Positions 13,361 through 26,945 of a stretch of 64,000 nt of DNA are shown one piece after another. Position 1 is the stretch's first letter; each line of letters opens with the position of its first letter. The translations under genes were made by a program, and so were the position numbers. Below the pieces are notes generated by a model, which saw only the letters and a program-made list of their open reading frames with translations, was not told the DNA's origin and did not search any database. Source of the stretch: Branchiostoma floridae (taxonomy: Eukaryota > Chordata > Leptocardii > Amphioxiformes > Branchiostomatidae); contig NC_049981.1 in the NCBI RefSeq assembly GCF_000003815.2, positions 3,300,666 to 3,364,665 on the forward strand, in the 5' to 3' direction.

Positions 13361-14191
13361 TCCTCGGAAACAATTTTTCTACCACGAACCCCTTACCCTA
13401 ACCCTAGCCCTAACCCTAACAGGAACCCTAACCCTAATACTAATCCTAAGCACTCTCAGAAAAATGGTCGAAATTTGCATGTTTTCTACCCATTTCAGAC
13501 CGAATTATGACTAAAAAACACAATTCCTCGGAAACAATTTTTCTACCACGAACCCCTTACCCTAACCCTAGCCCTAACCCTAACAGGAACCCTAACCCTA
13601 ATACTAATCCTAAGCACTCTCAGAAAAATGGTCGAAATTTGCATGTTTTCTTTCCATTTCAGACCGAATTATGACCAAAAAACACAATTCCTCGGAAACA
13701 ATTTTTCTACCACGAACCCCTTACCCTAAACCTAGCCCTAACCCTAACAGGAACCCTAACCCTAATACTAATCCTAAGCACTTTCAGAAAAATGGTCGAA
13801 ATTTGCATGTTTTCTATCCATTTCAGACCGAATTTTGGCCAAAAAACACAATTCCTCGGAAACAATTTTTCTACCACGAACCCCTTACCCTAACCCTAGC
13901 CCTAACCCTAACAGGAACCCTAACCCTAATACTAATCCTAAGCACTCTCAGAAAAATGGTCGAAATTTGCATGTTTTCTATCCATTTCAGACCGAATTAT
14001 GACCAAAAAACACAATTCCTCGGAAACAATTTTTCTACCACGAACCCCTTACCCTAACCCTAGCCCTAACCCTAACAGGAACCCTAACCCTAATACTAAT
14101 CCTAAGCACTGTCAGAAAAATGGTCGAAATTTGCATGTTTTCTACCCATTTCAGACCGAATTATGACTAAAAACACAATCCTCGGAAACAA
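13361..14191 (+). repeat. 164-bp satellite built on telomere-like CCCTAA units
   Basis: Five copies with a period of 164 bp start at 13361, 13525, 13689, 13853 and 14017; a sixth begins at 14179 and runs into a 937-N gap. Each unit has about 70 bp of CCCTAA repeats with variants (CCCTAG, CCTAAT) and about 90 bp of unrelated sequence ending TTTCAGACCGAATTATGAC. The hexamer is the animal telomere sequence, but here it is part of a longer internal unit. Long frames translated across it are artefacts of the repeat. Confidence 0.9.
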
Positions 14192-15128
14192 NNNNNNNNN
14201 NNNNNNNNNNNNNNNNNNNNNNNNNNNNNNNNNNNNNNNNNNNNNNNNNNNNNNNNNNNNNNNNNNNNNNNNNNNNNNNNNNNNNNNNNNNNNNNNNNNN
14301 NNNNNNNNNNNNNNNNNNNNNNNNNNNNNNNNNNNNNNNNNNNNNNNNNNNNNNNNNNNNNNNNNNNNNNNNNNNNNNNNNNNNNNNNNNNNNNNNNNNN
14401 NNNNNNNNNNNNNNNNNNNNNNNNNNNNNNNNNNNNNNNNNNNNNNNNNNNNNNNNNNNNNNNNNNNNNNNNNNNNNNNNNNNNNNNNNNNNNNNNNNNN
14501 NNNNNNNNNNNNNNNNNNNNNNNNNNNNNNNNNNNNNNNNNNNNNNNNNNNNNNNNNNNNNNNNNNNNNNNNNNNNNNNNNNNNNNNNNNNNNNNNNNNN
14601 NNNNNNNNNNNNNNNNNNNNNNNNNNNNNNNNNNNNNNNNNNNNNNNNNNNNNNNNNNNNNNNNNNNNNNNNNNNNNNNNNNNNNNNNNNNNNNNNNNNN
14701 NNNNNNNNNNNNNNNNNNNNNNNNNNNNNNNNNNNNNNNNNNNNNNNNNNNNNNNNNNNNNNNNNNNNNNNNNNNNNNNNNNNNNNNNNNNNNNNNNNNN
14801 NNNNNNNNNNNNNNNNNNNNNNNNNNNNNNNNNNNNNNNNNNNNNNNNNNNNNNNNNNNNNNNNNNNNNNNNNNNNNNNNNNNNNNNNNNNNNNNNNNNN
14901 NNNNNNNNNNNNNNNNNNNNNNNNNNNNNNNNNNNNNNNNNNNNNNNNNNNNNNNNNNNNNNNNNNNNNNNNNNNNNNNNNNNNNNNNNNNNNNNNNNNN
15001 NNNNNNNNNNNNNNNNNNNNNNNNNNNNNNNNNNNNNNNNNNNNNNNNNNNNNNNNNNNNNNNNNNNNNNNNNNNNNNNNNNNNNNNNNNNNNNNNNNNN
15101 NNNNNNNNNNNNNNNNNNNNNNNNNNNN

Positions 15129-16189
15129 TTTTTGACCGCCCTCATATATAAAAAGATTTTTGATTGCAAATACCTATAAACGAAAATTAAGAGGTTGATA
15201 TATTATATCAACTCTCATAATTTCAACGGGAACTATAATAGCGCCACATTAAAAAAACATTTGTTATAGAGGCCTTCTCAAGACTGTCTTGAACACCTAA
15301 ATATCTAAAATGTACTACTGATGCTCCATTGGAACATCACTTTAGATTTATGCATTTTTTGTCATGTGGCGGTATTATAGCATTCGCTGGAATTATGAGA
15401 GTTGATACTAAATGAAACAAATTGATAGAGGACGTTGAGCTCATTTTCTCTGGATACGTACATAAAACTTGCCAACAATTCATCAGCATCAAATACGTTT
15501 GATATTCGACCAATGCATGCAATACAAAATGAATTTATTCATTGTACCTGACTTCGTTGACAATAAATACAGCGTCGCTGTTCGAACAGTTCTTTCCATT
15601 CTGTCGGCCGAGAGCTCCATTCAGTAGATTCATCATCAACTCAGGATAGAGTTTTTGCTTACTAGTTTCGAGGTCTATATCTATTGGGTCCTCTGCAATT
15701 GAATGAACATTCCGATAAAGACTCTGTTGACCAATTCAACACATTTTTACTCAATGGTCACCAGATGACCAGAAGGTCACATCAAGCTTTGACGCTAAGG
15801 CCACTGAGAGGTTTCGGTTTATATGTAACATTAACAGCATCTCCTCTCCCTAAGTCAGAAACTTTATGGTTGAGACAAGCTCAACTGCTCACCTTTTGTG
15901 CTGGTGAGTAAGACCCCTAAAAATCTCCTTTTCTGGTCATTGTGAGCTGAAACATATTTGCCACTTTAGTGGTTAAGGATTCTTGTATATCTGGAAGTGA
16001 CTCTAACTTCCTTCTAAGCCAAATTGACGGCACAGTCAGCCAATTTTTTGCCCAAGCCACCAGTCCCCGCCATTGTGGGGAGGGCGGAAGGGCCTCTGTA
16101 GGGGCATCTCCAGTTCACCCTTTCATTTAGGACGAGGTACCACACTTGGAGGTGGGTAAATTGTTCTCACTTCTGTTGTACTACTTATG
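15129..16189. other. Unassigned loop sequence between the palindrome arms
   Basis: No repeat family, RNA gene or convincing coding frame is recognisable. The last ~150 bp lead into the LINE frame across the gap at 16190-16390 and may be LINE 5' sequence. Confidence 0.4.
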
Positions 16190-16390
16190 NNNNNNNNNNN
16201 NNNNNNNNNNNNNNNNNNNNNNNNNNNNNNNNNNNNNNNNNNNNNNNNNNNNNNNNNNNNNNNNNNNNNNNNNNNNNNNNNNNNNNNNNNNNNNNNNNNN
16301 NNNNNNNNNNNNNNNNNNNNNNNNNNNNNNNNNNNNNNNNNNNNNNNNNNNNNNNNNNNNNNNNNNNNNNNNNNNNNNNNNNNNNNNNNN

Positions 16391-17605
16391 TATCCTGTCA
16401 TCAACCTGGGCCATGTCAGTGTCCAGTCAAATTCTACAACATATAATCTGTCTGGCCATGTCAATGGCTCCTACTTCAGTGTTGTCACACAAAGTGACCA
16501 CACAATAAGTCTGCTGTTTCCATTGTTTGGTAATGCCAGGAAAAAGAACACCTCAAGCACTGTAACTTCAGTAAATTGCGTACATTTATGCTTTCACACA
16601 CTGCTGATCTTGTCTGGTGATGTATCACTTAACCCTGGGCCAAAGGATCCCTGTGGGATCTGTAACAGGTGTGTAAGAAAAAATCAGAAAGGAATATGCT
16701 GTGACTTGTGTGACAAGTGGTATCATCTTAACTGTACAGGCATGGATGCTCAAGAATATAATACACTGGCTAATTCCGACGATTATTGGTACTGCAATCC
16801 TTGCCTACTTCCCTGTTTTAGTGACTCCTTTTTTGATTCTTCATGTAATGATTGTAGTGGTGATTCTGATACTGCGAATGAAGAAGAAATCTCAGAAAGT
16901 AATTCTACGATACCACCATCAAAGGGCTTAATCATGGTGCATCTTAATATTTGCAGCTTGTATAGTAAGCTAGACCAACTGTATGTATTTATGTCTACAA
17001 ATAATGTTGATATTATGACAGTCAGCGAAACCCACCTTGATGACTCTATCCATGACAGTGAATTATGCATAGATGGGTATCACTTATACAGACAGGACAG
17101 GAATCGGTTTGGGGGAGGGGTCGCAATTTATGTGTCTGAAGCATATAGCCACACTGAGAGGACAGACCTGAAACAGCCAGGACTTGAGGCACTTTTCTGC
17201 CAAGTCCAACTCCCTAGCACTAAACCAATAGTAATTGGTACTATATACAGACCACCATCTAGCTCTGTGGAGTTTTACACCCTGCTAAGAAACTCACTTG
17301 AAACCTGGAGTATGTCCACTCCCAAGTCAGAATTGTTTCTACTGGGAGACATGAACATAGACATTAGTCAGCCCTGTAGCTCAGAAGTTAAACACATGGA
17401 TAACCTGAGTCATGAATTTCAATTACAACAGGTTATAGACAAACCAACTAGAGTACACCAACACTCTAGTAGTATAATAGATCATGTGTACTGCAGTGAT
17501 ATGCATAGGGTAAGTGACTATGGAGTGGTACACTCCACTATCTCTGATCACTATGCTGTGTTCTGTACCAGAAAGGCGAGACGCACCAAGTCCGTATCTA
17601 AGTAT
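16391..17605 (+). pseudogene. CR1-like non-LTR retrotransposon: 2A-like motif, PHD finger, AP endonuclease; 3' truncated
   Basis: One uninterrupted frame runs out of the gap at 16390. In order it shows: a hydrophobic stretch ending in GDVSLNPGP (16616-16642), which matches the 2A-type peptide known to cause ribosome skipping in some animal LINEs; a PHD-type zinc finger (16652-16804, CGIC...CCDLC...WYHLNC...WYCNPC); an acidic linker; and an APE-type endonuclease (about 16934-17571) with LNICSL, VSETHLD, IYRPP, GDMNID, IIDHVY and SDHYAVF. All expected catalytic residues are visible. In intact elements the endonuclease nicks target DNA and a reverse transcriptase follows. Here the coding match stops at about 17605, where the sequence joins the palindrome arm S, and no reverse transcriptase follows. 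The 5' end is hidden by the gap. It is a retrotransposon fragment, not a host gene. Confidence 0.85.
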
Positions 17606-20600
17606 AACAGAATCCAAAATAATAAGGGAAAATCCATTTTATTCCTTTTTTTCGGCTTCAAAACACAAAAATTAAGCCTTCCTTTTTATCAAAATGCAGC
17701 CTTCATGACTTGGTACTTGCATTTTTAAGAAACCTTCTTAAAAAAATCACAACTAGATGAGGATATATACTCAAACAAATCAATAATAATCCAGCCTAAC
17801 CGAGGATATATAATGAATTAAAGTTTTGTCCAGCAACTTGGAGGATATATACTCCGCCTGAAGGACGATACATAGATCGTACACTGATAGAGTATAAATA
17901 CTCTGCATAAAGGAGGATGGATACTCTGTCCGAAAGAATATTTATACTCTGTCGGAAGGAGTATTTATACTCTGCCTGGTAGGGTAGAGTATTTATACTC
18001 TGATAGAGGATGAATACTCTACATGAAGGAGAATGGTCCCTCTGCCTGAAGTAGTATTTATACTCTGCCTGGTAGGGAAGAGTATTTATACTCTGATAGA
18101 GGATGAATACTCTGCATAAAGGAGGATGGACCCTGTGCCTAAAAAGAGCATTTATACTCTTCCTGATACTAGTGATAGAGGAACATGAAGGAGAATGGTC
18201 CCTCTGCCTGAAGGAGTATTTATACTCTGCTTGAAAGAGCATTTATACGCGGCCTTAAAATCTCAGTAGTAGTCAGGGTGTTTTTTTTCTGAAAGTCTAT
18301 TATTACACGATCACCAGTGATTTGATTATGATGTTCAATTTTGCGCGACACCTTTCACAAGGTAGGCGTATTCCTTTCATACATATACATACATGACACG
18401 GTGTATAGAAAGCAGCTAATGTATAATTTACTTATCAAGGTAATATGAAGGGATGATAATTTTCGTAGATGCTATCAGTAAATACATGATCAATTTATAA
18501 GCTGTGACTATCAAAAGCGGCTGGAAAGAGGGGAAATGGGCCAAATAGACGGATTAGTATCATGCCAGAGGAGTTAATCCGCTAAAGGAGCAAACTGTAC
18601 TCCTATAACGGACAAACCCCTCTGGTATGTTATCTGTCTATTTGACCGATTTCTTTTCTTTCCAACCGCTCCAGGAATAAAGGCTGATCAAAGGAAACGT
18701 AAAACAGTTTATGTTAGGCTAACACATGAAGCTAAGTTTTACAGTTAAAGCTGTGTTCTGCATAAAAGGTACGCTCTCAATTCTAGCTTCATCTTGCAGC
18801 TGCTTCTTCCCTCAGCACGAGCGAAACTAGACCATCCTCGCTCACTACCTCCCTTCGTCCTTTCAATCAGTTGTTATTCTCTGAGCAGCAACCTGTAGCC
18901 AATGAATGAATGAAGAATGACACCTCACCCCACACACTAATCCTAAGGTTTTAGAGAAAATATTGTTTTATCTTCAGTGCGATAGTAGACAAAGACACTT
19001 GAATGCATGCATTGCATGTTTTATAGTATCACATAAATACATACATATACATACAACAGTGTACCAGAAGAGCTCAAATGCATGTATTGACAGCTAAGAA
19101 CAACAGTCACAAATGCATATTCGACAAACCGATATAAGATATGGAGCAGGTAGGAGACATGTTCCTTAGAAACATTCGATAAAATCAGTAAAAAGAAACA
19201 GCCATTTATCTTAATCTGCTCAGAAAGAAAAATAGGAATTTGTTACATAAATGTAGGTGTCCAAAATTAAAATGATTTCAATTTTTCTCTGCCCTCTATC
19301 AATTAAGTCTATCCATGATTTTATTAACTGTGGTCTAGGTGAACAGATCTTACCTCATTTCTTCCATTAGACAGCTTTCCAGACGTCCGTCGCTGACTCG
19401 AAGCGATCCGAAGATGTCTCCTAACGGACCTGAATAAGATTGTGGTGAGAACGTGGATACAGTAAGTCTATAACATCCGTGGCGCTCCTAACAATGTTTG
19501 TTGATAGCAAGTCACCAACTTTGTTAACCCCTATGGTACCGTTGCACCATGCGATTTGAAACAAACCTACAATTGCTTATCAAACGACCTGCAAATGGAC
19601 ATTTCAAATGTCATTTAGTGTTGACCGTTGACCCTACCGAGTGAGCACTAGTATAAAAAATGATTTAACAGGACACCTGAAGAAAATTCTATGTCATCAG
19701 CTCACTATAGCTCACTTAGCACGTTAAGCTGAATACGTCTTTGAAATCATTCTTTTTTTAACTGTAGGGATTACCCTTAGGCATAAAAGATTGATAAATA
19801 TAAAAAAAAAATCAGACAAAAAGCTAGATAAGGGACCCTAATTGAAGTAATCTGTAACGGATGACACAAAATTACTCACATCATTGCTCTTATAGTATGT
19901 AATAAAGGTAATGACAACAATCTCATGAAAAAGACAAAAGCTCAACTCACAAATAAAACAAATGTGCCACTGTTTTGGTTGTACACACTACCCCCTAATC
20001 TAGTGAACCAACATTCCCAACAATCGTAAAATGTTCAAAACATTATAAGGCACATTAGGCGACAAAGAAAATAGATTTTGATTACAAAATTGAAACTCAT
20101 TCAACGTAACACTGCGATAGATCTGTCTTTTAATTAAATTAAGAGATAAATATGTGTAGTCACACATGCACACAGGGTCACCTTTAAGTGTAATTTGTGC
20201 CAGGTGAAATTGTAGCTAGGTAATGTTAAAAAGCAGGTGTGAACATATATACAGCCCTTGTAGTTAGAGGTCAAAGTGTGGGTGGGACAAGGGGATGAGG
20301 CAGTTAGAAATGGTCTGTCCCAACCTGAACGCTCCATCCTTCTGCAGGAAGAAATGGACTGTTCTCACCTGAATAACCCCTCCTTCAGCAAGTTCTAAGT
20401 ACTTGACACACACGTACACACGAGGTACATTGTACGAGGGACGCTTGACCAAACAGAATACAGCTTGCCGTACGTTTATTTTTATTACCTGCATAAGTTA
20501 TGGAGATGATCGTCAAAATTTGCATAATCAACATCTTAATACATTACCCTATACTGAAGGAACATACTGTATGAATATCGAAAGTGTAACAGCTTTTTGT

Positions 20601-20956
20601 AATTTTGAAATTGATATGCAAATTATTACCTCATTTGCATAAATTCAACATCTCATTGTAATCTTGATAACAATTATATTGGACGAAAAGATTAAACACC
20701 TATCAATTGACAGTAAGGTTGAATTAGTAGTTTTCATTTGAAATTATGATAATGAGCTCCCTCAGAGATACACTATATAGCAATTATAGCAATTATCTAT
20801 TCAAATAAAATAACAACATATATTCCGTCAAATCAGAAAAATAACTCATATTCGTCCTTACATATTGAGAGAGAGGAGCTCCGGTGTGATTTTTCCGACT
20901 ACTACTATATCTACGCGACTCAACCTCTGCTTGGAGAGTAACCCAGGCTAACAACA
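17594..20956 (-). repeat. Inner flank S, copy 2 (reverse complement)
   Basis: Reverse-complement match to 10051-13354, collinear with small indels. It includes the TATA-like palindrome array (about 17775-18250), the hairpin (18516-18670) and the stretch lost in the gap of copy 1 (about 19365-19520). Its outer edge abuts the truncated LINE. Confidence 0.85.
18516..18670. repeat. Mirrored copy of the 155-bp hairpin
   Basis: Reverse-complement counterpart of 12397-12551, with the same AGCGG...CCGCT ends and near-complete pairing of the two halves. Confidence 0.7.
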
Positions 20957-21783
20957 CCACTGCTGGACTCCTAGCTCCATGGCCACATGCCGGTATCTCA
21001 TTTGGCCCAGCGGGATGGGGAACGTGCCACGCGAACTACTAAGTACCACTGAAGTGACACACGACTTCCAAACAGATCTGTCTCGTCATTAGCCTCCATA
21101 GCGGGCTCTCTGGGTCTGTTTGTCTTTGGGCTTATAAAACAATTCTGCTGCATATGTGCATCTTTGTTATTCTCTATCTTATTGCAAAAAGCAGGCTTTG
21201 AATCCAGTATATCATCACAAACATTTATTCTATTGGACACAAAGACTATCGATCTAGTAAGTTACAATACTTACACACATTTAGCCCCTTAGCAGCCCCT
21301 CAGCCTTTAGTTAGGGAACCGCCCCTCGTTAGAACCCTTCCTATCATCAACGGAACTCCCCCTTGACTGTTGCGTATGGTATGGAGGTTACGCCTTCTTT
21401 CAAGTTTCATGATGTCACGAGCCATGTTACTTCTGCCCCGGTGACAAATCGATCACTGGTATTCTGTTTGGCACTTCAAAGTCATGCACAGCTAACTGGT
21501 CACCAGAAAAACCCCGGTCTACTGCATACCAAACTCATATAGAGTGAGACCAACATCATGTGAATGTCCGCTGTGCTCTGACATGAAAGCGGACATGGCC
21601 AAATACTGAAATAGTGGAATTGTGGGAAAGCTTGGCTTGTTTACACCAGGCGATCATCTTTCAATTTCTTGGCAGGCGAACCGGAGAGGGTCATTCACGT
21701 GACCCGATGCTGGTACCACAGCGACGTCCCTCGAGCCCCGTACATGCTCAACCTGATTGCAACACCAGTCCAAATTTCAAGTA

Positions 21784-22650
21784 CAGTCAAACCTGCCCAA
21801 GCGACCACCTCTTCTCAGCGACCACCTGGCCATTTCGACCGCTTTTTCTCGGTCCCGATTTTTTTCCCATTGACTTAAGCATTAAGCGACCTTTTCTCAA
21901 CGACCACCTGGCCAACGCGACCGCGACCGGCCCAAATTGGGACCATAACGACCGCATCATTTTTAAAATTGAGGTTTTCATCGATTTTTTTATGATATCT
22001 AGCGCGATTTTGTGCCGAAATCGGCCAGTTTGCGTCGGATGTTAGAATAAAGATGGCGGCGGAAGTTTTTAAAAAAAATCTATATCATTATAAAGTGAAC
22101 GAATGCTGAAACGTATACAGCCTCATACTTTTTAAAGGAAGATCTGTGTAGCTCATACCTTTTATCTGTGTGAGTGAGTTTGTCCAACTGTACTATACAT
22201 TCAGCCGTGGGTAAGTACACTATCGGGACGTACCGGACATCGAATTCGAAAGGTACACCGAAGTTATTTCAGATACGGCGATCAAGAACACAGCGACGCA
22301 TAAAGGCTTGTATGGTAACTGACCGCATCAAAGTTCCCTTACTGTCTAAAACGCTAGTGACAGTACTAGTGTGAAATATTGAGCTTTAAAATACTGTTTC
22401 GTATAAAAGCTTGATGATAAAAGCTTGGGGTTAAATTTAAAATTTACAGTGTGCGCGTTGTATTTGACATTAAAGACCTCGCTTCTTTGCCTGCGTGCAG
22501 AGTGCTTGCTATTTGCCATTAAACACAACGGAAACCGTTTATACTTTGCATCGGGCATGTTTTGAGTCGATACTCTTCTCAGCGACCACCTGTCTAAATC
22601 GACCGCTTTATCCCGGTCCCCCGGGTGGTCGTCTTGGGCAGGTTTGACTG
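21784..22650. mobile_element. Tigger/pogo-like nonautonomous DNA transposon with TA duplication
   Basis: The element begins CAGTCAAACCTGCCCAAGCG and ends with the reverse complement of nearly the same sequence (CTTGGGCAGGTTTGACTG). It is flanked by TA at 21782-21783 and 22651-22652. The other three homologous sites read CAAGTAACTTGC (or its complement) without the insert, so the boundaries are exact. CAG-starting termini with a TA duplication fit the Tc1/mariner group, and the CGACCAC-rich subterminal repeats resemble Tigger-type elements. No transposase frame is present. Confidence 0.85.
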
Positions 22651-24211
22651 TAACTTGCTATGTGTTTGAATCTTGACATATCTCCGAACGATGAGGTTTT
22701 AAAAGAAAACTGTACGGTGTACCGTTATCCTTGAGAGTCGCCCGGAACAGCTTATTGTGCTGGGACTATCGCATCCTTCCAAGACCCTTCCAAACAGCTA
22801 AGCTTTGATTGTATCTGTTACCAAAACACTTCCAGATGCCCGCGCACATAAAAACTGTCATCTGAAGTCAGAAATTCAGGTCAAGATTCGACAAAAAAAG
22901 TAAATGGAATCACAACCGCACTCTACAACTAGAAAGTGTTAGAAAACCCACAAAGGCAAACAGTGACGATCAACTGATGAGAGACCAGCCAAACTTCGAA
23001 CTCAGAAGTCCTACCTGCCTTGTAACGATCTACACTACCCAACTCGATCCCCCCTCCTCCAGCCTAACAACATATCGTCTCCCCAAAGAACATGTCCATA
23101 AGTTTTATATACATCAAGAGGATCACTGTACAATTTCAGAAAGGAGTTCTACATACCAAAGAACATTGTGGAGCTGTCCATTCGGAAGCAGGCGTGTATC
23201 GCTAGAAATGTCTTTTCCCGTGAAGATAAGGCGCCAGCGCGCCTGACAGTTCATCAAATGTTCTCCATATTTGTTACAGCAGGATTTGTCCGTTCAATGT
23301 ACGCCCTCATCTGTCCGTTGCCGGGATGCCATTTTGGTACGAAGATACTGCAGTAGGCCACGAAATAAGTTGAACTCGAAACTGTTTTAACTGTGAGAAA
23401 AGTAGTAGACCCAATGGCTTGACCATAGCTTATCTGAACTGTTGATCACTGTTTCACTGTTGATGACCCCGGCCCGCCAGATGTTGGCCCGCCCGCCGCC
23501 GTGTCACACTGAAAGGTGACCCAGGCTTGTCTTACAAGACCCTATTCTTCAAGCAGATGTTGGGCTACTGAGGAAGAAAAGCGCTGGTCGGGATTTCAGA
23601 GAGAGCCGGAGCGACTTTGGGGTTAAAAAAAACTGTTCTACTCGCCTCTAGTGTTTCAATACAAAGCCCGATAAAAAGGACTTTAATATACAAAACGTAA
23701 AAAAACAAACAGCCGAGCTGGAGAGTAATGACCCTTGACTAAAGATATTTGTACCCAGGAGGCTATGCCGAATTCTTGTNNNNNNNNNNNNNNNNNNNNN
23801 NNNNNNNNNNNNNNNNNNNNNNNNNNNNNNNNNNNNNNNNNNNNNNNNNNNNNNNNNNNNNNNNNNNNNNNNNNNNNNNATGCAGCATATAAACAACAAG
23901 CAGCCAAGGAAATTTGACCTGCCCCTGGGGAAGACTAGAGTTCCTCCGTAGGGCTGCAAACTACATAAGTCATTTCCACACTTATAAAAATTGGCAAAAA
24001 AAATCGTTTCCTACTCTCGAAGTAGAAGTTCTGCTCCGGTTGTTTTAAGGTGTTGTCGACCAAACTATTCAGGGAAAATCCGGGGCCGAAAATAAGTCGA
24101 CCACCGGAGCCGGAGCCGAACCTCTGCGTGGGAAGTACTGCTAGGTTTGGTTTCGGGTCTGGCCTTTTACTGGTGTCACCGGCCGTCTATCCGCCCTGGT
24201 GCCTGTTTTCC

Positions 24212-24673
24212 AGGCCACAGCAAGTAAATTTTATGGATGACATCGACGGGCTCGTTAATCTTCGCCTGGTTTTAAGGTTGGTCAGACAGACCAAAATAGG
24301 TAAATAAGTTGTGTTGTAACCTATAAATTGTATGTAGAATTGGCACTAGAATCGACACTAGAGCCTTGACTGTAGTTGTAGATGTGAAACATGATGGATT
24401 ATAGTTGTAACAGTGGCACCAACATTTATAAAAGTAACGAGTGTAGTTGCCAACAAGGTTATCAATACCTGTCTATCGCATCACACTAGTGTCACTTTGA
24501 CTAAACTATAGTGAACGACTGAGAGGGATGAAGGCCTTGTTGGTTTTAATGCCATATTTTGTCACTTTAATTCTTGTTACAATGTTTATCGTGTCGATCT
24601 TGAACATTTCCCATCTTGTGTTTTTTTCCAGTCTGCAGAGGATGTCATCAATAAAATTTACCTGCTGTGGCCT
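24212..24673. mobile_element. GGCCA-type MITE, copy 2
   Basis: Reverse-complement counterpart of 5590-6052, with AGGCCACAGCAAGTAAATTT at the left and its complement at the right end. It moved as part of the large inverted duplication rather than by a separate insertion, because its flanks match too. Confidence 0.75.
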
Positions 24674-26945
24674 TATGCCTCCTAGCATTACTCCCCACGC
24701 AGAGTCAAACCTCTGGTTAAAGAGTTATGCTGGTAGGCATACATATAGCGTCTAACCACAATGTACAGGTTGAATAATTAACAAGAGGACCGACCAAGTT
24801 AAAAATTTGAGAGCCAAACCTCCCCTTATAAATTTTAGTATGACAAAACCAGTCGGAGCTTCTCATAAAGCTGGCTCAGAGATTCAGTTCACAGTAATTT
24901 TTCAACGTGAGTTCTAACGTCTAAGGTCGTCTAACCGCAACAGATAACCCACCACGACGCTTTTTAGTAATGGGTACAGTTCAGATGTGTACGTTTGGAA
25001 ATGTGTGAAGTAGTTCAACAAGTAAAAATACACGTACAGGGCTTGACCATGACATTTGATAATAGATATCAGCCGTGCTGTAACAATAAGGTAATGTCTA
25101 TGTTTTCCTCCGACAATTCAATCTGTTTCCGTCCTCACCTTCTCCTATTTACTTTATACGATCTTATATGTCTTATATGTGTAGCGTAGAGTTTATTCGG
25201 GTAGGTTAACTGTAGAATTGAACATTCACCTGTAGGAAAAACAAACACCGGGCAAACAGAAACCTGCAGAAACGCTTCACACATAATCTCCAAGCGGGGG
25301 TCCCGACCAGCGCTTTTCCTCCTCACTAACCCAACATCTGCTTGAAGAATAGGGTCTTGTAATACAAGCCTGGGTCACCTTTCAGTGTGACACGGCGGCG
25401 GGCGGGCCAACATCTGGCGGGCCGGGGTCATCAACAGGCTAGGGGGTCGAACTAGTGAAACAGTGATCAACAGTTCAGATAAGCTATGGTCAAGCCATTG
25501 GGTCTACTACTTTTCTCACAGTTAAAACAGTTTCGAGTTCAACTTATTTCGTGGCCTACTGCAGTATCTTCGTACCAAAATGGCATCCCGGCAACGGACA
25601 GATGAGGGCGTACCTTGAACGGACAAATCCTGCTGTAACAAATATGGAGAACATTTGATGAACTGTCAGGCGCGCTGACGCCTTATCTTCACGGGAAAAG
25701 ACATTTCTAGCGATACACGCCTGCTTCCGAATGGACAGCTCCACAATGTTCTTTGGTATGTAGAACTCCTTTCTGAAATTATACAGTGATCCTCTTGATG
25801 TATATAAAACTTATGGACATGTTCTTTGGGGAGACGATATGTTGTTAGGCTGGAGGAGGGGGGATCGAGTTGGGTAGTGTAGATCGTTACAAGGCAGGTA
25901 GGACTTCTGAGTTCGAAGTTTGGCTGGTCTCTCATCAGTTGATCGTCACTGTTTGCCTTTGTGGGTTTTCTAACACTTTCTAGTTGTAGAGTGCGGTTGA
26001 GATTCCATTTACTTGTCGAATCTTGACCTGAATTTCTGACTTCAGATGACAGTTTTTATGTGCGCGGGCATCTGGAAGTGTTTTGGTAACAGATACAATC
26101 AAAGCTTAGCTGTTTGGAAGGATGCGATAGTCCCAGCACAATAAGTTGTTCCGGGCGACTCTCAAGGATAACGGTACAGTTTTCTTTTAAAACCTCATCG
26201 TTCGGATATATGTATATATATTTCTCAAGATTCAAACACATAGCAAGTTACTTGAAATTTGGACTGGTGGTGCAATCAGGTTGAGCATGTACGGGGCTCG
26301 AGGGACGTCGCTGTAGTACCAGCATCGGGTCACGTGAATGACCCTCTCCGGTTCGCCTGCCAAGAAATTGAAAGATGATCGCCTGGTGTAAACAAGCCAA
26401 GCTTTCCCACAATTCCACTATTTCAGTATTTGGCCATGTCCGCTTTCATGTCAGAGCACAGCGGACATTCACATGATGTTGGTCTCACTCTATATGAGTT
26501 TGGTATGCAGTAGACCGGGTTTTTTCGTTGATGATAGGAAGGGTTCTAACGAGGGGCGGTTCCCTAACTAAAGGCTAAGGGACTGCTAAGGGGCTAAATG
26601 TGTGTAAGTATTGTAACTTACTAGATCGATAGTCTTTGTGTCCAATAGAATAAATGTTTGTGATGATATACTGGATTCAAAGCCTGCTTTTATTGCAATA
26701 AGATAGAGAATAACAAAGATGCACATATGCAGCAGAAGTGTTTTATAAGCCCAAAGACAAAAAGACCCAGAGAGCCCGCTATGGAGGCTAATGACGACAC
26801 AGATCTGTTTGGAAGTCGTGTGTCACTTCAGTGGTACTTAGTAGTTCGCGTGGCACGTTCCCCATCCCGCTGGGCCAAATGAGATACCGGCATGTGGCCA
26901 TGGAGCTAGGAGTCCAGCAGTGGTGTTGTTAGCCTGGGTTACTCT

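Larger units (their letters stand above)
20957..26945 (-). repeat. Right copy of the foldback-like element
   Basis: Reverse-complement counterpart of 3009-10050. Its own arms (20957-23600 and about 25300-26930) pair with each other around a non-palindromic loop (about 23610-25300) that carries MITE copy 2. Compared with the left copy it has an 867-bp insertion (21784-22650), lacks the 1.71-kb insertion, has about 66 extra bases near 24040-24105 and lacks about 200 bp near 25300. The gap at 23780-23879 lies in the loop. Confidence 0.85.
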